A DNA stretch of 64,000 nucleotides from a virus. Position 1 is the stretch's first letter; each line of letters starts with the position of its first letter. The DNA is taken from the IMG/VR virus record IMGVR_UViG_3300030109_003187, positions 1 through 64,000 of that record; one strand, given 5' to 3'. The position numbers were made by a program, and so were the translations under genes. Positions 31,903-44,700 of this stretch are shown one piece after another. A model generated the notes under the pieces. That model did no database searches, had not been told where the DNA came from, and saw only the letters and a list, made by a program, of their open reading frames with translations.

Positions 31903-33087
31903 TCATGCCTGTAAAATTAGCAGATGCCAATCAGTACCATCATAAACAAATCTAGCATACTTGCCATTTGCTATGTTTATATTTGCAGCAGAAGCGTTGT
32001 CAGTCTTAGCGTTGAATACAGTGTTGTAAGAGCCAGAAGTAGATATGTTTCTAACCTCGATAACATGACCAGATGGGAAATCACCACTAGCAGTCAAGGT
32101 AGCGTGAGCACTACCGCCGTTTGGATTAACTAAGAAAATATTCTCTTGGTCAAAGGTGAAGGTAGTATTGGCCGTTAGTATAGATATCCTGTTAGGTCCT
32201 AGTACTACGGTTTCTGTTGCAGCAGTAGCGTGTAAGTTCTTAGGTATAGCGGCGTAGATTACACCATGCTTACCACTTGACCTATCTTCACGATGACTCT
32301 GCCAGATTGCGCCAAAGGGACTACCAGCCAAATCTCCATTTTCAGGCGAGGCAAAGAAAGCATCCATATCGCCAGCGGAATTGATGGCTTTTGCTGTAGT
32401 CACATCACCTATCGACCCGTCTGTCATAGGTGTTAGATAAAGTGGGCTGTTTCTAATGAATGTCCTTCTGTCAAATACAGTAGCAGTAGCGCTTAATGCT
32501 GCGTTGATATTAGCAGCGCCTGACGACACCGTGTATCTGAGTACAGCGATTACTGTAGAGTTATGGTTTAAATCAGTATTAGCGGTAATACTTGGGTCTG
32601 ATAGGAATCGATTAGGGATAAGTGGCGTACCTGCTGATGCTGTTACAGGTGTACCTATCTCGTACATGATGTTGGCTTCCGGTGTTGTTCTACCCACTAG
32701 GTAGACCACTACGAATACTTCACCACTAGAACTGGGTACACTTGGTAAGTCGCCTGCGAAGTTAGTGCTGGTGCCTACGGTAAACGCTTCTGTTCCAGAT
32801 GGACCGTTAGCGAACTTATACAATATACCGTCAAGTACACAGTAGCCGCCGTTTACAGTAACAACTCCTCCACTGGATATAGTGACAAACCCCGGTGTTC
32901 CAGAAACTATACTGTTTCTTAGAGAGTCACCAGCAGCCCCGTCACCTAACCGCAAGATACCGTTACCATGTAGTCCTTCGTACAGATTAGTAAGGCTAGG
33001 GCTAGTAAGCCCATCGCCGTCTCTAAGTCCTTGTGAATTAGTGCCGTAACCAGTAGCACTGGTATGTCCTGCTTTTGGATTAGTCAT
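31903..33087 (-). CDS. tail-fibre-like structural protein, 394 aa
   Basis: Gly/Ser/Thr/Asn-rich beta protein without enzyme motifs. The N-terminal 60 residues (GLRDGDGLTSPSLTNLYEG) are typical of virion attachment ends, followed by beta-helix-like stretches with VTISSGGVVTVNGGYCVLDG, and a C-terminal compact domain ending DGTDWHLLILQA, a frequent end of phage fibre proteins. Overlaps the preceding gene by four bases, so it belongs to the tail operon. Likely host-recognition component. Confidence 0.65.
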   Translation of the reverse strand: MTNPKAGHTSATGYGTNSQGLRDGDGLTSPSLTNLYEGLHGNGILRLGDGAAGDSLRNSIVSGTPGFVTISSGGVVTVNGGYCVLDGILYKFANGPSGTEAFTVGTSTNFAGDLPSVPSSSGEVFVVVYLVGRTTPEANIMYEIGTPVTASAGTPLIPNRFLSDPSITANTDLNHNSTVIAVLRYTVSSGAANINAALSATATVFDRRTFIRNSPLYLTPMTDGSIGDVTTAKAINSAGDMDAFFASPENGDLAGSPFGAIWQSHREDRSSGKHGVIYAAIPKNLHATAATETVVLGPNRISILTANTTFTFDQENIFLVNPNGGSAHATLTASGDFPSGHVIEVRNISTSGSYNTVFNAKTDNASAANINIANGKYARFVYDGTDWHLLILQA

Positions 33088-33446
33088 TGTCCCACCTCTA
33101 TTACTGCTGAAAATTTAATTTCGTTATTACTTGTCTTTTCTATAGAATTGTAAGTGTATCTACAAAAGTCAGTGGTATCAGTCGAATCTGTTGGATTCTT
33201 GTATCTGATAACTACTTCCCTCAGAGGTAGCGTGAAACTCACATCTAATGACAGTTTTGCTTCTATTGACAGTGTATTGTCATCTATTACCTTGACATCC
33301 GGTTTGACTACAACTGCTGGTCTACCTATACCCCCATCCTGCTGGGTGGCAACCGTTCCGTCGAAGCCGAATACTACTTCGTTTATTCTTGCTCTTAGCG
33401 TGTCTATCAAAAATCTCGTTCCTTCATTTAATACGGGCACTATCAT
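33084..33446 (-). CDS. virion-associated hypothetical protein, 120 aa
   Basis: Beta-rich; four-base overlaps on both sides with tail genes. Pattern of a small baseplate or tail-spike adaptor (conserved-looking start with LNEGTRFLIDTLRARI, then strands). Function inferred only from position. Confidence 0.55.
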   Translation of the reverse strand: MIVPVLNEGTRFLIDTLRARINEVVFGFDGTVATQQDGGIGRPAVVVKPDVKVIDDNTLSIEAKLSLDVSFTLPLREVVIRYKNPTDSTDTTDFCRYTYNSIEKTSNNEIKFSAVIEVGQ

Positions 33447-35344
33447 CCTCTCCTATTTCTCGAATACTTAGTTTGCGAAACACCTATCTTCAAATGGCTG
33501 TTTCTGGACTCTGGTAGAGTCTCTGGGAGTAAATATATCTCGTCATTGTTACTAACTGGGTGTACACTTCTGGAACTTATTGCTAATATAGTAGCAGTGG
33601 TGGTTGAAAATGTCAAAGTTTGACCTGATAAGGAGCCGCCAGTAGTAGATACAGATAGTTCAAATTCGGTATTGCTAGTAATTGATGATACAAAGGCACC
33701 GACAGGTATACCAGTACCTACTACAAGCATCCCTAGTTTGATACTAGTAGAACTAGCATGTGTTATCGTAGGGTCGTTGTTGTAAGCACCGCTACCTACT
33801 GTAAAAGATGCTATTTCCATAACATGACCTAGTTTGTTACCGTCTTTGGTATATATCTCTTGATTATTACTAAAGGTAGTAGTAGCACTATTACCATCGA
33901 CTGTGAATAAATAAGTACCTATGGCGTGACCTGCACCGTTATTTATGAGAACACCCGTACTTTGTAGCCTACGGGCGCCATGTAAAGTGTCTCTATTAGG
34001 CTGACCAAGGTTAAATCCAACACCTCTGTTAGAATCTACTCTTTCAGCAATTTCCCAGTTGATTTTCATCTTCAAACCAAAGGATGTACTGAATTCTTCT
34101 ACACCAAACTGTCTGTTTCTGTCAAAGTTATCATCCATGCTACCGCTTATGTCGACTTCTTGGAATCTTTGTAAAACATCTTCCAATGTACCGTCAACTG
34201 AGTTGACATGTAGGTCAGACTTGCGATTTATTAAGTCATAAGTCCCACTCAGCACTATTTTCTTCTCACTGTCGTGTCTTGACTGGTAATTTACCAAATC
34301 TCCGGGCTGAACTTGTGTTGCTGCTAAAACACCACTGTATTGCTTAGAGCCACCGGCTTTTTTAGCCATTCTGAGCATGTTTTGCCCTATTCTTCTAGCA
34401 CTAGCCTTAGTTAGAGCAGTTGGTGCCGATATTCCGCCCGGAACCTCGTTAACAGTGTCTACTTGACTACCGAAATCGTCAACTTGGACTACATTTTGGT
34501 CGTTATTAGCCCTAGACTTGCCTCTGACTACTACTCTGTTAGGTACAGCGTCGTTATTGTTCTCAGAAGTGCCCTCAGACACTCTATTTTCATTCAAAAA
34601 GTGTTCTCTTTCAATCTGCGTCTGGGGTACATACAGTAAATTACCAAATCTATCACTTCTAGGTGAATAAAAGTCGTGTTTTGCTAGATATCTTAGTGCA
34701 TTTATTGAATCTACTCCGTAAAAGTCCCTAGCAACGAATGTCCCGCTGTGGGATTTGACCTTGATACCGTTTATCGAACTCTTAGACGAGTTGCCTAACT
34801 TGATTGCGAGGTCAGAAGTCCTCAGCCCTACTCCCACTTTCTGAACAAAACGGATGGTTTTGTCAGTGAAGCCTATATCACTCAGTTTGCTACCTTTTAG
34901 GTTCTCTAGTCGGTATCTATTACCCTTCGTAGCGTTCTGAACCTCTGATAATACCAAGGCTTGGTTATTATGTTCACTACCTACTACCAATGGTGGTAAG
35001 ACAGTTGCTGGATAAGTAGGAGGTTCGGAAGGCGCAACAGTGCTAGTAAACTTAGCCCTAGCCTTGTCACCGTCATAGAACAACGAGCCCTCATAGGTCA
35101 TACTGTCTGTTGGATTGTGAAGCAAACGGATGGTATCTTCTTCCTCGATGAGTTTGTATCTGCGCTCAGGTGTAGGTATGAAATCTGTTTTGGTAGGTTT
35201 GTTAGCCGCAAAGCCAGCCTTAACCTTAGTGTACTGAGCATGACGAACAGCGTTGTCGACAAAGCGTGGCTTACGAATCTTCTTCATTACAGCGTTCTGA
35301 GCAGCGTCTGCCCGACCTGTTGCGAGATTCTTACCTAGCGCCAT
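33443..35344 (-). CDS. tail hub/baseplate-like protein, 633 aa
   Basis: ATG at 35344 follows GGGGGGAGTGAAC; a GTG six bases earlier is in frame. The N-terminal 60 residues are basic and disordered. The middle contains alpha/beta parts with RFVQKVGVGLRTSDLAIKL, ALRYLAKHDFYSPRSDRFGNLLYV and VVVRGKSRANND, then VQPGDLVNYQSRHDSEKKIVLSG, an order seen in tail hub proteins of the gp27/gpD type. The C-terminal 150 residues are Ser/Thr-rich and carry a DG-x2-LG-type module also found in two neighbours. Probably part of the baseplate or tail tip. Confidence 0.55.
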   Translation of the reverse strand: MALGKNLATGRADAAQNAVMKKIRKPRFVDNAVRHAQYTKVKAGFAANKPTKTDFIPTPERRYKLIEEEDTIRLLHNPTDSMTYEGSLFYDGDKARAKFTSTVAPSEPPTYPATVLPPLVVGSEHNNQALVLSEVQNATKGNRYRLENLKGSKLSDIGFTDKTIRFVQKVGVGLRTSDLAIKLGNSSKSSINGIKVKSHSGTFVARDFYGVDSINALRYLAKHDFYSPRSDRFGNLLYVPQTQIEREHFLNENRVSEGTSENNNDAVPNRVVVRGKSRANNDQNVVQVDDFGSQVDTVNEVPGGISAPTALTKASARRIGQNMLRMAKKAGGSKQYSGVLAATQVQPGDLVNYQSRHDSEKKIVLSGTYDLINRKSDLHVNSVDGTLEDVLQRFQEVDISGSMDDNFDRNRQFGVEEFSTSFGLKMKINWEIAERVDSNRGVGFNLGQPNRDTLHGARRLQSTGVLINNGAGHAIGTYLFTVDGNSATTTFSNNQEIYTKDGNKLGHVMEIASFTVGSGAYNNDPTITHASSTSIKLGMLVVGTGIPVGAFVSSITSNTEFELSVSTTGGSLSGQTLTFSTTTATILAISSRSVHPVSNNDEIYLLPETLPESRNSHLKIGVSQTKYSRNRRG

Positions 35345-35346
35345 GT

Positions 35347-35772
35347 TCACTCCCCCCTCAATATACCAATTGCTTTGTTGTATCTTCGAGCAAGGCTTTC
35401 ATGCGGCTGCCTCTTTAAATTAGCATGTAAGTCAGCCAGTTTAACTTGCTTTGCTTCGGGGTGTTCGTTGACTCGTTGGATGAAATCAAAATATTGTTCT
35501 CCTTCACGGCGAGTCAAGGCATCGATTGCTGAACCGACTTCTGGCCCGAATCTTTCATGAATTTCATCTAAACCTATACCTGTATCTTCTACGACATCAT
35601 GTAAGTAAGCAATTCGCTGTAAATGAGGGTCGGTGAATCCACTCGCTACATCTTCTACATGGGTCATATAAGGCTGTTCGCCATACATTTGGTCACCATG
35701 GGCCTGTGTAGCAAATTCACGAGCCTCTTGAGGCATCTTGAGTAATCGCCAAGCCTCATCCATCGGTGTCAT
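35347..35772 (-). CDS. HD-domain phosphohydrolase, MESH1/SpoT-like, with AWxLLK N-terminal peptide
   Basis: 141 residues. HD motifs in order: AHGDQMYGEQPYMTH (first His pair), YLHDVVEDTG (HD and ED), GPEVGSAIDALT, and KLADLHANL near the end, the pattern of (p)ppGpp hydrolases of the RelA/SpoT HD type (MESH1-like). The start at 35772 is chosen because it gives MTPMDEAWRLLK, matching the start MTGAFEQAWLLLK of the gene at 9652; GTG at 35781 is possible. The gene lies inside the tail operon, which is odd for a nucleotide enzyme and suggests it may be packaged or made late. The substrate is not known. Confidence 0.85.
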   Translation of the reverse strand: MTPMDEAWRLLKMPQEAREFATQAHGDQMYGEQPYMTHVEDVASGFTDPHLQRIAYLHDVVEDTGIGLDEIHERFGPEVGSAIDALTRREGEQYFDFIQRVNEHPEAKQVKLADLHANLKRQPHESLARRYNKAIGILRGE

Positions 35773-35777
35773 GCGCT

Positions 35778-38700
35778 TCACTCCCCACTATGGTCTCCAG
35801 TATTATAAGATGCATCCCCTTTGCTACCCTTTGGATGTAGCGTCTGGCTATGCCTTGGTTGAACGCTGTAATCACCCTCATCATCATCTATAGAACGACG
35901 GCTTGCGTCGGCTCGGAAGTGTTCAAGAGTGTTTTCTGACATAACCATTCTAGCCACTGGGTTGGTAATATCCGACTTATCATAACCTGTGACATCGACA
36001 CCGGGTATCTTCGGCCCTTGGCTGACAGGTACAGTTGTACTTGTGTCTGGGTCAACTGTATAGACAGGTGCATAAGGTGGACTACTTGGTGTACCTGTTC
36101 TAGCACCCGGTGCATCACTAGTGAACATACCATACTTACCACCAGCAGTAGCCCTGTAGAAGTTTGAGTTTTCTTGAGGACTGCTACCTTTCAGTGCTAC
36201 ATAAGACCTAAACATCTGGCTGTGCTTGAAGTCAAGTCCGAATGCAGGTCGATATAAGAATTGTATATTGTTGTCAGTAAAGTTGATGTTTTGAGATATA
36301 GGATTATGTCCATCATCTTGATACGGGTTAGAAGGACTCCAAGTGTTCTGTGTTACAGTAATATTATAACGAGAACTTAGGTATCCTTCGACTAAGTTTA
36401 TTTCAGCAGCAGTCAATTTTCTATCATAATGTATAACTTCTGCTATTTTACCAATAAGAGGGAATGTACCAGTCGAGCCAGTATCAGTTACTTTACCTAC
36501 TTGACTTGCTTCATTTGTGTTTTTGTAGTAATTAGGAGTAAGTGTAGAGGATGACAAGGCTAGTCCAGTTGCTAGTGTACCATCTACTCGTAGTCCTTGA
36601 GCCGTTACAGTACCACCTGCACCGTTACCGCCTTCTATAGACACAGTAAGTATATTTGGTTGATTGACTACCGCAGTTCCGTTTGGTGAATTTATAGCAC
36701 TCCATGAACTACTTTGTCCTGCCCAAAATTCCCATCTGTTAAAACTGCCCGACATGTTAGCATATATATTGTAACCCATTCTAATACTACTAGGGAAACC
36801 TCTACTTTCATAACCCACTTGATAATTGTTATTATCGTTATTAGTACACATAACGGTGAAAGTAGTAAATTCATTGGTATTTAATCCAGTATCAAAAGAT
36901 TTTATCAATAAATCATCACTACTAAATTGAACACACGGTTTGTTGTTAAATGTAGCATCTGAGGTTACGAATGTAGGTTTGTCGTTAGCGGTGGATTGAG
37001 TAAAGTCTCTACCATTTCCACTTTGGTCTTTCCATTCGGAAACCGTTGCCCCATCATCTACTGATATAGAATCTGCTCTTAGCCAAAGCGATAGCCCACT
37101 TTGTGGTATCTGTTGACCCCAACCCTTTACATCTAAATTACCAGAATATTTGTTCCAGTCCATCACATAAGTACCACCAAGTGGCCACATAGCATGAGCA
37201 TCAGAGTGCTTAACTACACCAGTAACAGGAGCAGAACTCCAATTGAGAGCAGTCATATCTAGGTCTTTGAGAGTACGGCTTCCGAAGTTGTAAGCACCTC
37301 TAATGTTAGTCCTCTGTCCTACTTCTCTATCAGTGTGCAGGCTGTGAGCCTCTGTTGACATGACTACATATTCACGACTTACTCCGTCGTTAAGTTCCGC
37401 TACAGTATCTACATCTAACCCTAGCCTGACATCATCTCTCGATACAGGCTCAGCACCTCTAATGTCTGCGTTAACAGTTTCCGTGGCCTCACCAACATGT
37501 GCGCTTGGCTTGAGTAGCCCATCATCAGAATCAAGGTCTACTCTGTCACTGATGCCTCTTTCTATTTCACCTGCTTGTAGTGTATTGTTACTAGGTCTAA
37601 CCAAACCTTGTCCGTAGGCAGGTTCGGCTGTATTAGCAGACAATACTATTCCACTAGCGTCATGCGTTTCACTGATAGCCATCAGTAAACTTTCGTTGAA
37701 TACAGTAGGCCATCTACAGCCTCTTCCATCTCCCCTGTCACCTACTCTAAGCATACTGGCTGGGTTAAACCAGTCTACAACGCCCATGTTAGTGGCATCA
37801 TTGTTGACTGTGTTAGCGTTACCACTTTGTCTGTCACCACCGTCTCCACCAAATAAGTCGTTGGCAGCGGGTCTATGCGCTACATTGGTATCTTTGTAAG
37901 CGTCTTCTGGGTCCCAAGATGGTCGCATACCGAATCCTCTTACAGGGAAACGCCTGACATCTTCACCACGAGTATTACCCCACCAGTCTACCATATAATG
38001 ACGATGAGCCCTAGCCAATTCTTCTATACCTTGACCTTCTTCGTCATTAGGAAACATTCGAGTTACAGTAGAAGCGTTTCTTACAGTTCTAACAGGACAG
38101 CCGAATGAACTAGTCATTCTTCTACCGTCACTATATCTAACTTGTCGACCAATTTGGTCTTGTCCCAGTAGACTAGAAACTTGAGTTATTCTTTCAAGAA
38201 TACCAACATAAAGTGCATCGAAGTTAACATCTGCTTGAGCAGTATCAAACCCTACATAGTCCCAACCACCTGTCTTAGAATCTTGCTGAATAAGTGGGCC
38301 GTTATAGTAACCTAACATGGCTCTTGTATTCGCTACCTCTAGCCAGCCTCTTTCATAAGGCGACCAGCGAGGTCTGTTGTACAGTTGCCTTACACCCATT
38401 CTATATCCGAAACACCTGTTTCTATCGTTAGGTAAACTCAGAGTGGTAACACCTGTACTGTCTTGGTAAGTTTCGCAATCCATGCCAAAAGTATCGCTAC
38501 CCCAACCTATCAAAGAGTGTCCATAAGACTCTAGTCTACTAGTCGCTCCACCACCATGGCTACCGCCCGGCCACATTCCAAAGAAGTTGTATTTGTTACC
38601 TCCTGATGTACCACCTTGGTGGTTAAGTGTACCATCACCATCAGATAAAGCGTCTATTTGAGCGGCTGTATATACCTGACCAGTAGCGGCTGAGTCGTGA

Positions 38701-41700
38701 GGAGGGGCTATCCACTTCATTCCCAAAGCAAACGGACCTTTACTCGATACATAATTGAAATCGTGATAATGTATAGTTTCAAAGTGCTCAGGTACATGGT
38801 TGTATGGTTTTTGGTCGACTGGTGTATCGGCAGCGCCTGCTTTAGTGTAAATGGACCTTGAAGCATCATCGCTATACCAAGTAAATGGCCTTCCTAAATT
38901 AGGATGCCACATCGAAAGGAATGCGTCTGCTGGGTGCAATGAGTTAGTATCTCTACTACCGTTGGCTAACTGAGGTAAATTACGGGTAACTATACTTGTA
39001 TCAGAATCGAGATAGATTGATTCTGCACTTCCATAATTGTATGGCTTACTTAAGGTCAGTATATCACCAATGGCTAAATTAGACCAGAAGCCAGCAGTTG
39101 CTGATGTATTGGCAACTCCGTTAAACTTAGTAGTTAATGACGGGTCACCGGTGGCAAGAGTACCGTGTACATTAGTATAAGGGGCAGTATACCTTACACC
39201 ATTTTTGGTATATTCTAATACTTCTCCATAATAGGGCACTATTGGGAAGAGGTCTGCGTTATCTACTCTTATCTCTCCACTACCCTGAGCAGTAGTGATA
39301 ACTACACAGTGAGGGTTCAAACTTCTGTTTCTCTTATGTGGTTCATAAATATCTAGGAAACTAGTAGGATAGCCTGCTAATGTTAATTGTGCACCTACAG
39401 AGCCATAAGATGCTCTGCAAAACTCATAATAATTGTCTGGCTTATGCCATTCAAGATATCTAAATTTAGCAGCGGCAGCGGCAGCAGCCCCATCTTTGTG
39501 AAGTATACTCCACCAAGGAATGTTAAGTGTTCTGCCGGGAGTAGAACTAGCAAACATTCCGGGTCTGTAAGGTAGACTTCTTCTTGTAAAGTTAGGACTA
39601 GATGACTCTTGTACACCTAGAGGGTTGTACAGTGCTAATGGTGGTAAGTTGGTAAATTGGCTTCCGGGGTCAGGGTCTATGTCTAGTATTATTTCGTTGA
39701 GTATAACTTCGCAACCTCTTACATCCGCCATCATAGCCTCTGAAAGGATTAACGCATAAGCCCCTCTAGTATTCACATCCTTTTCTATAGCAATCACAGT
39801 ATTGACTTGTTGACCTGTCAACTCGGTTACTTTAGAGCCCGCCTCGCTCGGTGCTTTTACAGCATCGCTATGGTTCTGGTGAAAACCTTTGAGTTGTTGT
39901 TTGAATACATTTGGCTGAATGATAATCTGATAAGCGCCTACTTCCAGTGGGTCTGGGAAATGGTTATTCAGTGTGTAAGTAGCAGCCGCCTCTAATACAA
40001 GAGTATGACCACCTTGTGCATTTACAGCACCTGCGTTGTTACCTACACTAGCAGCCACGCCATAACCTTCGTATTTGAGTTTAGTTTCTGTAAGTAAAGT
40101 AAACGCACCACCGTGTATATCGCTAGGGCTGTAAGCCGCACTAGGAGTAGAAAACCATACAAGTGGGTCTTTGCTGAAACCTTGGGTATCAACTGTATTA
40201 GCAGTACTAGTTCTGTCAGCCTTGATTATACCTGTTAAGGAAGTAGACAAAGGTTCGTGACTAGAACTTTTACAGGCTTGATGTAAATCGTATAGACTTT
40301 GATAGGCAGGGTGAGCGTAGTGTCCCGGCATAAGCGCCATGGTAGGAGTAATGTAATGATGACCCATTCGTGGTATAGGCATAGGTGTCATTCTAGGAGC
40401 GTTAATGTATTGACTGGGTATAGAATTGGCTGCAAACGCCCCTGTATTAGCGGGTAAGTTGCTGTACATTTTAAACCAATCTATCTTTTTCATATCTGGA
40501 CTTGCACCACTGTATTCACTGTGGTCACGGAGTCTACGAGAAGCAAACATTCTGGTTGTACCAGCCGGTACATAATAAGACGGAACTACTTTCAAAGTAC
40601 TGTTATTAAGGTCATTATTGTCTATAATAAACTGCTCAAAGTCAGGGCTAAACACGACTTTGTTAGAACTAGTTCCAAAGCCTTTCTTTGATGCTAAATG
40701 CGTATAAGAAGCAATAACACCTTCGCCGGTTTCTGGATTGTAGACTCTTAAGAAATACCTACCACCACTCAACTGGGTACCGTCTAACCAAATACTAGTT
40801 TCTGGATTTTCATTCACACTTATAGTTCCACCTGAAATATCAGCATCCACAAAATTTAACTCTTGTAAATCATATCTGTGGGTCATAGTTGTTCCCATTC
40901 TAGTCACATGGAAATACAAAGACCTGTCATGCGGCTCGAATGAAGACTTGAGTGGGTTGTTGTCTGTATGGTCCTCCCAACCTTCTTTCTTAGAAGCAGG
41001 GAAGCCGAGTCTGGTGTTACTCTTAGTAAATGATATATCTGTACCATCTTGACTCAAATGCTCCCAACCGTTGTTCTCCCAAGTAGGCCAAACTCTTGGT
41101 CCAGCATATTCATGACTGAACATCTGTCTTATTTGAGTTATATTTTGAGCAGGGTGCTGTAAACCACCAGAGCCAACTGTTTCATTTTGATAGCCCTGTA
41201 TTCTATCAAACCCTGACCTAATTACTATATTGCCCGGTATCTCATCAGGATTAGGTAATCTAATCTTTAGATTTGGATTAACACCTGCACCCGCTAGGGC
41301 AGGGGCTAGTCCTTCTATCTCTCTGTCACTGATATGCCTAAAATCCATAATGACGGTACCAAAAGGAGAGCCGCCTTCTATACGATGCTCTTGACCAGTA
41401 TCATCTACTACAACCATACTTTCAAACTGCTTATGTTCGTTAGGGATAAGTAAGGCATTTCTTATTTCAAGAGGGTGCTGCTCGGCTAGTTGTGGATGTC
41501 CTAACTCTTGTGCTTGGATGATAGGGAACATAGCGGCGTTGGTTGTCTCAAAACTAAATCTAACATTACCTAGTATCTTTTCACCCACCATCTTGTAATC
41601 AGTAGCGCTACTATCTTTTCTGTTTACCCAAGGAATCATACCGAGCCCTCTGGCGTTGACAGCAGGCATAGTAAGACTACCGCCATCCATTCGCTTCCAA

Positions 41701-44700
41701 ACTACATGCTCTGGTAAGAAATTTCTAGCCGCACTTCTTTTACTGTAATAACCGAACAATCCGTTATTACCTTGATTGGCACTCGATGATAGATAATGTG
41801 TTGCTCCAGTTATACCTATACATTCAGTCGCATAGGTACTTTGACTTTCGTGGAAACTATTTTGCGAAACAGTGCTTTCATCCCAAAACAAATCACCAGT
41901 AGGGTATCTACAAGCGTTAGCCCTAACCATATCACCGCTTTGTATAGTACGATGCCATTTAGCGTCGGCTGGTAAAGCGTTACCGGCTGGATAATCATCA
42001 GCGGTACTCGGCCTGAATTGACTTTTGTGAATCTGTACTTCTACATGAGGGCCAGCAGTGGCAGGTCCAACATATCTGTCTTTGTTGTGAACCTTTCCAG
42101 TATTCCAAGCAATGGTACCGGCGTGGATAGAGTCTCCTACACCCACCATAGTTAGCATGTCACCTGTACAAGTAATACTGTCACGGTCAGCCTTAGCGAC
42201 CAATGGTAGTTCACTCTCATGACTAATCACTATTAGGTGTCTACTAGATAGCCCACTTACACAAAAGTCAGATACAAATGCAGCCGACAAAGAGCCTTCT
42301 CCCGTCACTGGAGCAGGAGAAGAGCCAGCCAAACAAGTTTCAGCAGCGCCGTAAGGGTTGAAGCCTAAGAAAGGATGCCAAGCACCTAGACCAGCAGCAT
42401 AGGTGTTACCAGTTATATCTAACGAGTTGAAGTAAGAATATCTTTCTCCATGCCAGCCAACTGCACCTACTGCTTTAGTTCGGTCTACTGCGTCTACATA
42501 TCCACTAAAGTGAACCTGAGTCATGTGGTCTCTGGCCGAATTACCAGAATCGTTATTATATCTGTGAGTACCTGCTTTAGTCCAAACATAAGCCTCGTAA
42601 GTCGTACCTCCAGCAAGACTGGTCAAGTCTGTGTTGTTATGAGGGTTGACGAAATTGGTCTTGTTAGAGCCGCCGGGGTTAATACCAAGCGTCAAAGTTA
42701 GGTTAGGTGCTGAATAGGATGTTGACACATAAGGTGCGTAATAAGCATTAGTTCCGTCACTCATCCTTACCCAACCGTATTCGGGTAATTTGTCAAAACT
42801 ACCATTGATGACTACAGTACCAGCAGCGCCGCCGTCTCCATCAGTTTCTTGATTATAACTCTGAACAGTTGCTTTGACCCAACCGTATCTGTCTTGCTTG
42901 TGAGCATTTTGCATAGATGGCATAAATGTACCACCCATAGCCTTGAGCGGGTCTGTACCGGGGAATGTATTGATTGAAGCACTAATAATAGTAGCCAATT
43001 CTTCTGCGTTTTGAACACGAGTTGCATCAACTATGACTATGTTGTTGCTTACCCCTTGGTTAGTAGGTGCACCTCCGTAATAACCTAAGTAAGCCTTTGC
43101 TAACAAACCACAAGGTCTGAAAACTGTAGGGTTTCTAGCAGCCCCGCTACCATTAGCAATTCTAGCAGCAGTACCAGTAGGGTGGTCAGGGTTTTTACTT
43201 ACATGGTTATCTAAGAAATGACCGCCCGGATGATATCCACCATCCATGTGCCAAACAGCAGCAGACCGCCTAGTTTTAACGAAGTTAGAGCCACCTATGG
43301 TATTCGCAGCCCCTCCGCCAAATCCTACAGGGACATGGTTAAACGGATGGAAATGCTTGGGCCTAGCAGATGCAACTGCACTACCTTCGTAATAGAAAGC
43401 CTTCACATTAGTTTGGTCGTAACTTTTAGTAGCGCTTGAATCTTCTGACGGGAACCCTTTGGTAGGTTGCCAGTTCATTACATAATTAAACGCAGTCTCG
43501 TTGTTTTTCTGGAAAAAGGTAGTCATGGGTAAGTGAGCCAAAGCCACTTTGTCAGCAAGCGCACCTCCAGCACCTCTATTGAAACCACTATGCTCAGTAG
43601 CATCACCGTTAGCCAATTGATTTGGTAAGAATGTATCTTTAGTCGCATCGTTGTTGTAATGAATAGGTACTGCACTGTAGCCGTTACCCGCTGTAACTAT
43701 ATCAGCACCCTGTGGCTCATGTGCTGCTTGGTTGTGTGGAAAAGCCTGACCCGGACCAAATATCATGTAGGTAGTTTGGTTGTTTGTATTTCCTGACGAA
43801 CTATACCTAGCGTGAGGGTGAGCAAATCTAAGAACTATTGGGCTAGGTATGTTTACACTGACTGTGTTAGGGCTACCGTTAGTCGCACTGTCAGTATATG
43901 TTACACCTGTCACTTTAGTGTTAGCACCCTTAGCCATGTCGAAGGTAAGTATAGCATCTTGGTTAAAGAAAGGAGGATGATTCTGACCTTTGTGTTGGTC
44001 AAGATAAGGTGTACCGGGGAACATAGCCAGCATAGCATTGGTATCGAGTAGTGCGTAAGAGCCAGCCACCTCTCCTATATTCTGCATACCTGCACTACCT
44101 GTTGGGCCAGAAGAATACGGATGGGTATAGAATTCGCCGTAATCGTTTTGCGTACCGTCGTTTATGTCGACAACCGCACCGCTAAATCCACCACCGAAGT
44201 AGAGGGGCACCCAGTGGTCTGGGCTATCTCTACCGCCACGGAAGTAAAGGAACGGACTAGATTGTTTGCTACCTGCTCTTCTGATACCATCTGTTTTGAT
44301 AGCATCGTAAGTGTCAGCGTATCCTTTGAAAATTATATCACTAGCCGACGGTGTAGACCAATTAGAAGAACTAGCGTTACCTACATAGACAACTCTAGTA
44401 ACGCAGGCTGAGCCGGGCTCACTTCTTACTGTAGCATATTTGTCAGAACTATATCTAATTAAGAAAGGCTCGCCCCAACTGACTGCATTGTTACATGCAA
44501 GTTTACCAAACAAAGCCCATGTTTGGCCGCCTGCTACATCTATGTTGGTAGTTCCACTAGCGGCACTTATCAGCGCAGATGGTGAATCAATTCTAGGTAT
44601 AATTCTGTCACCGGCTACATCAATGAAGTTTTCACCTCTTAGATTCCTTTGCCAGATTGTAGTATCGACTATGTTGTTTTGACTATCGACTAGCACAGGG

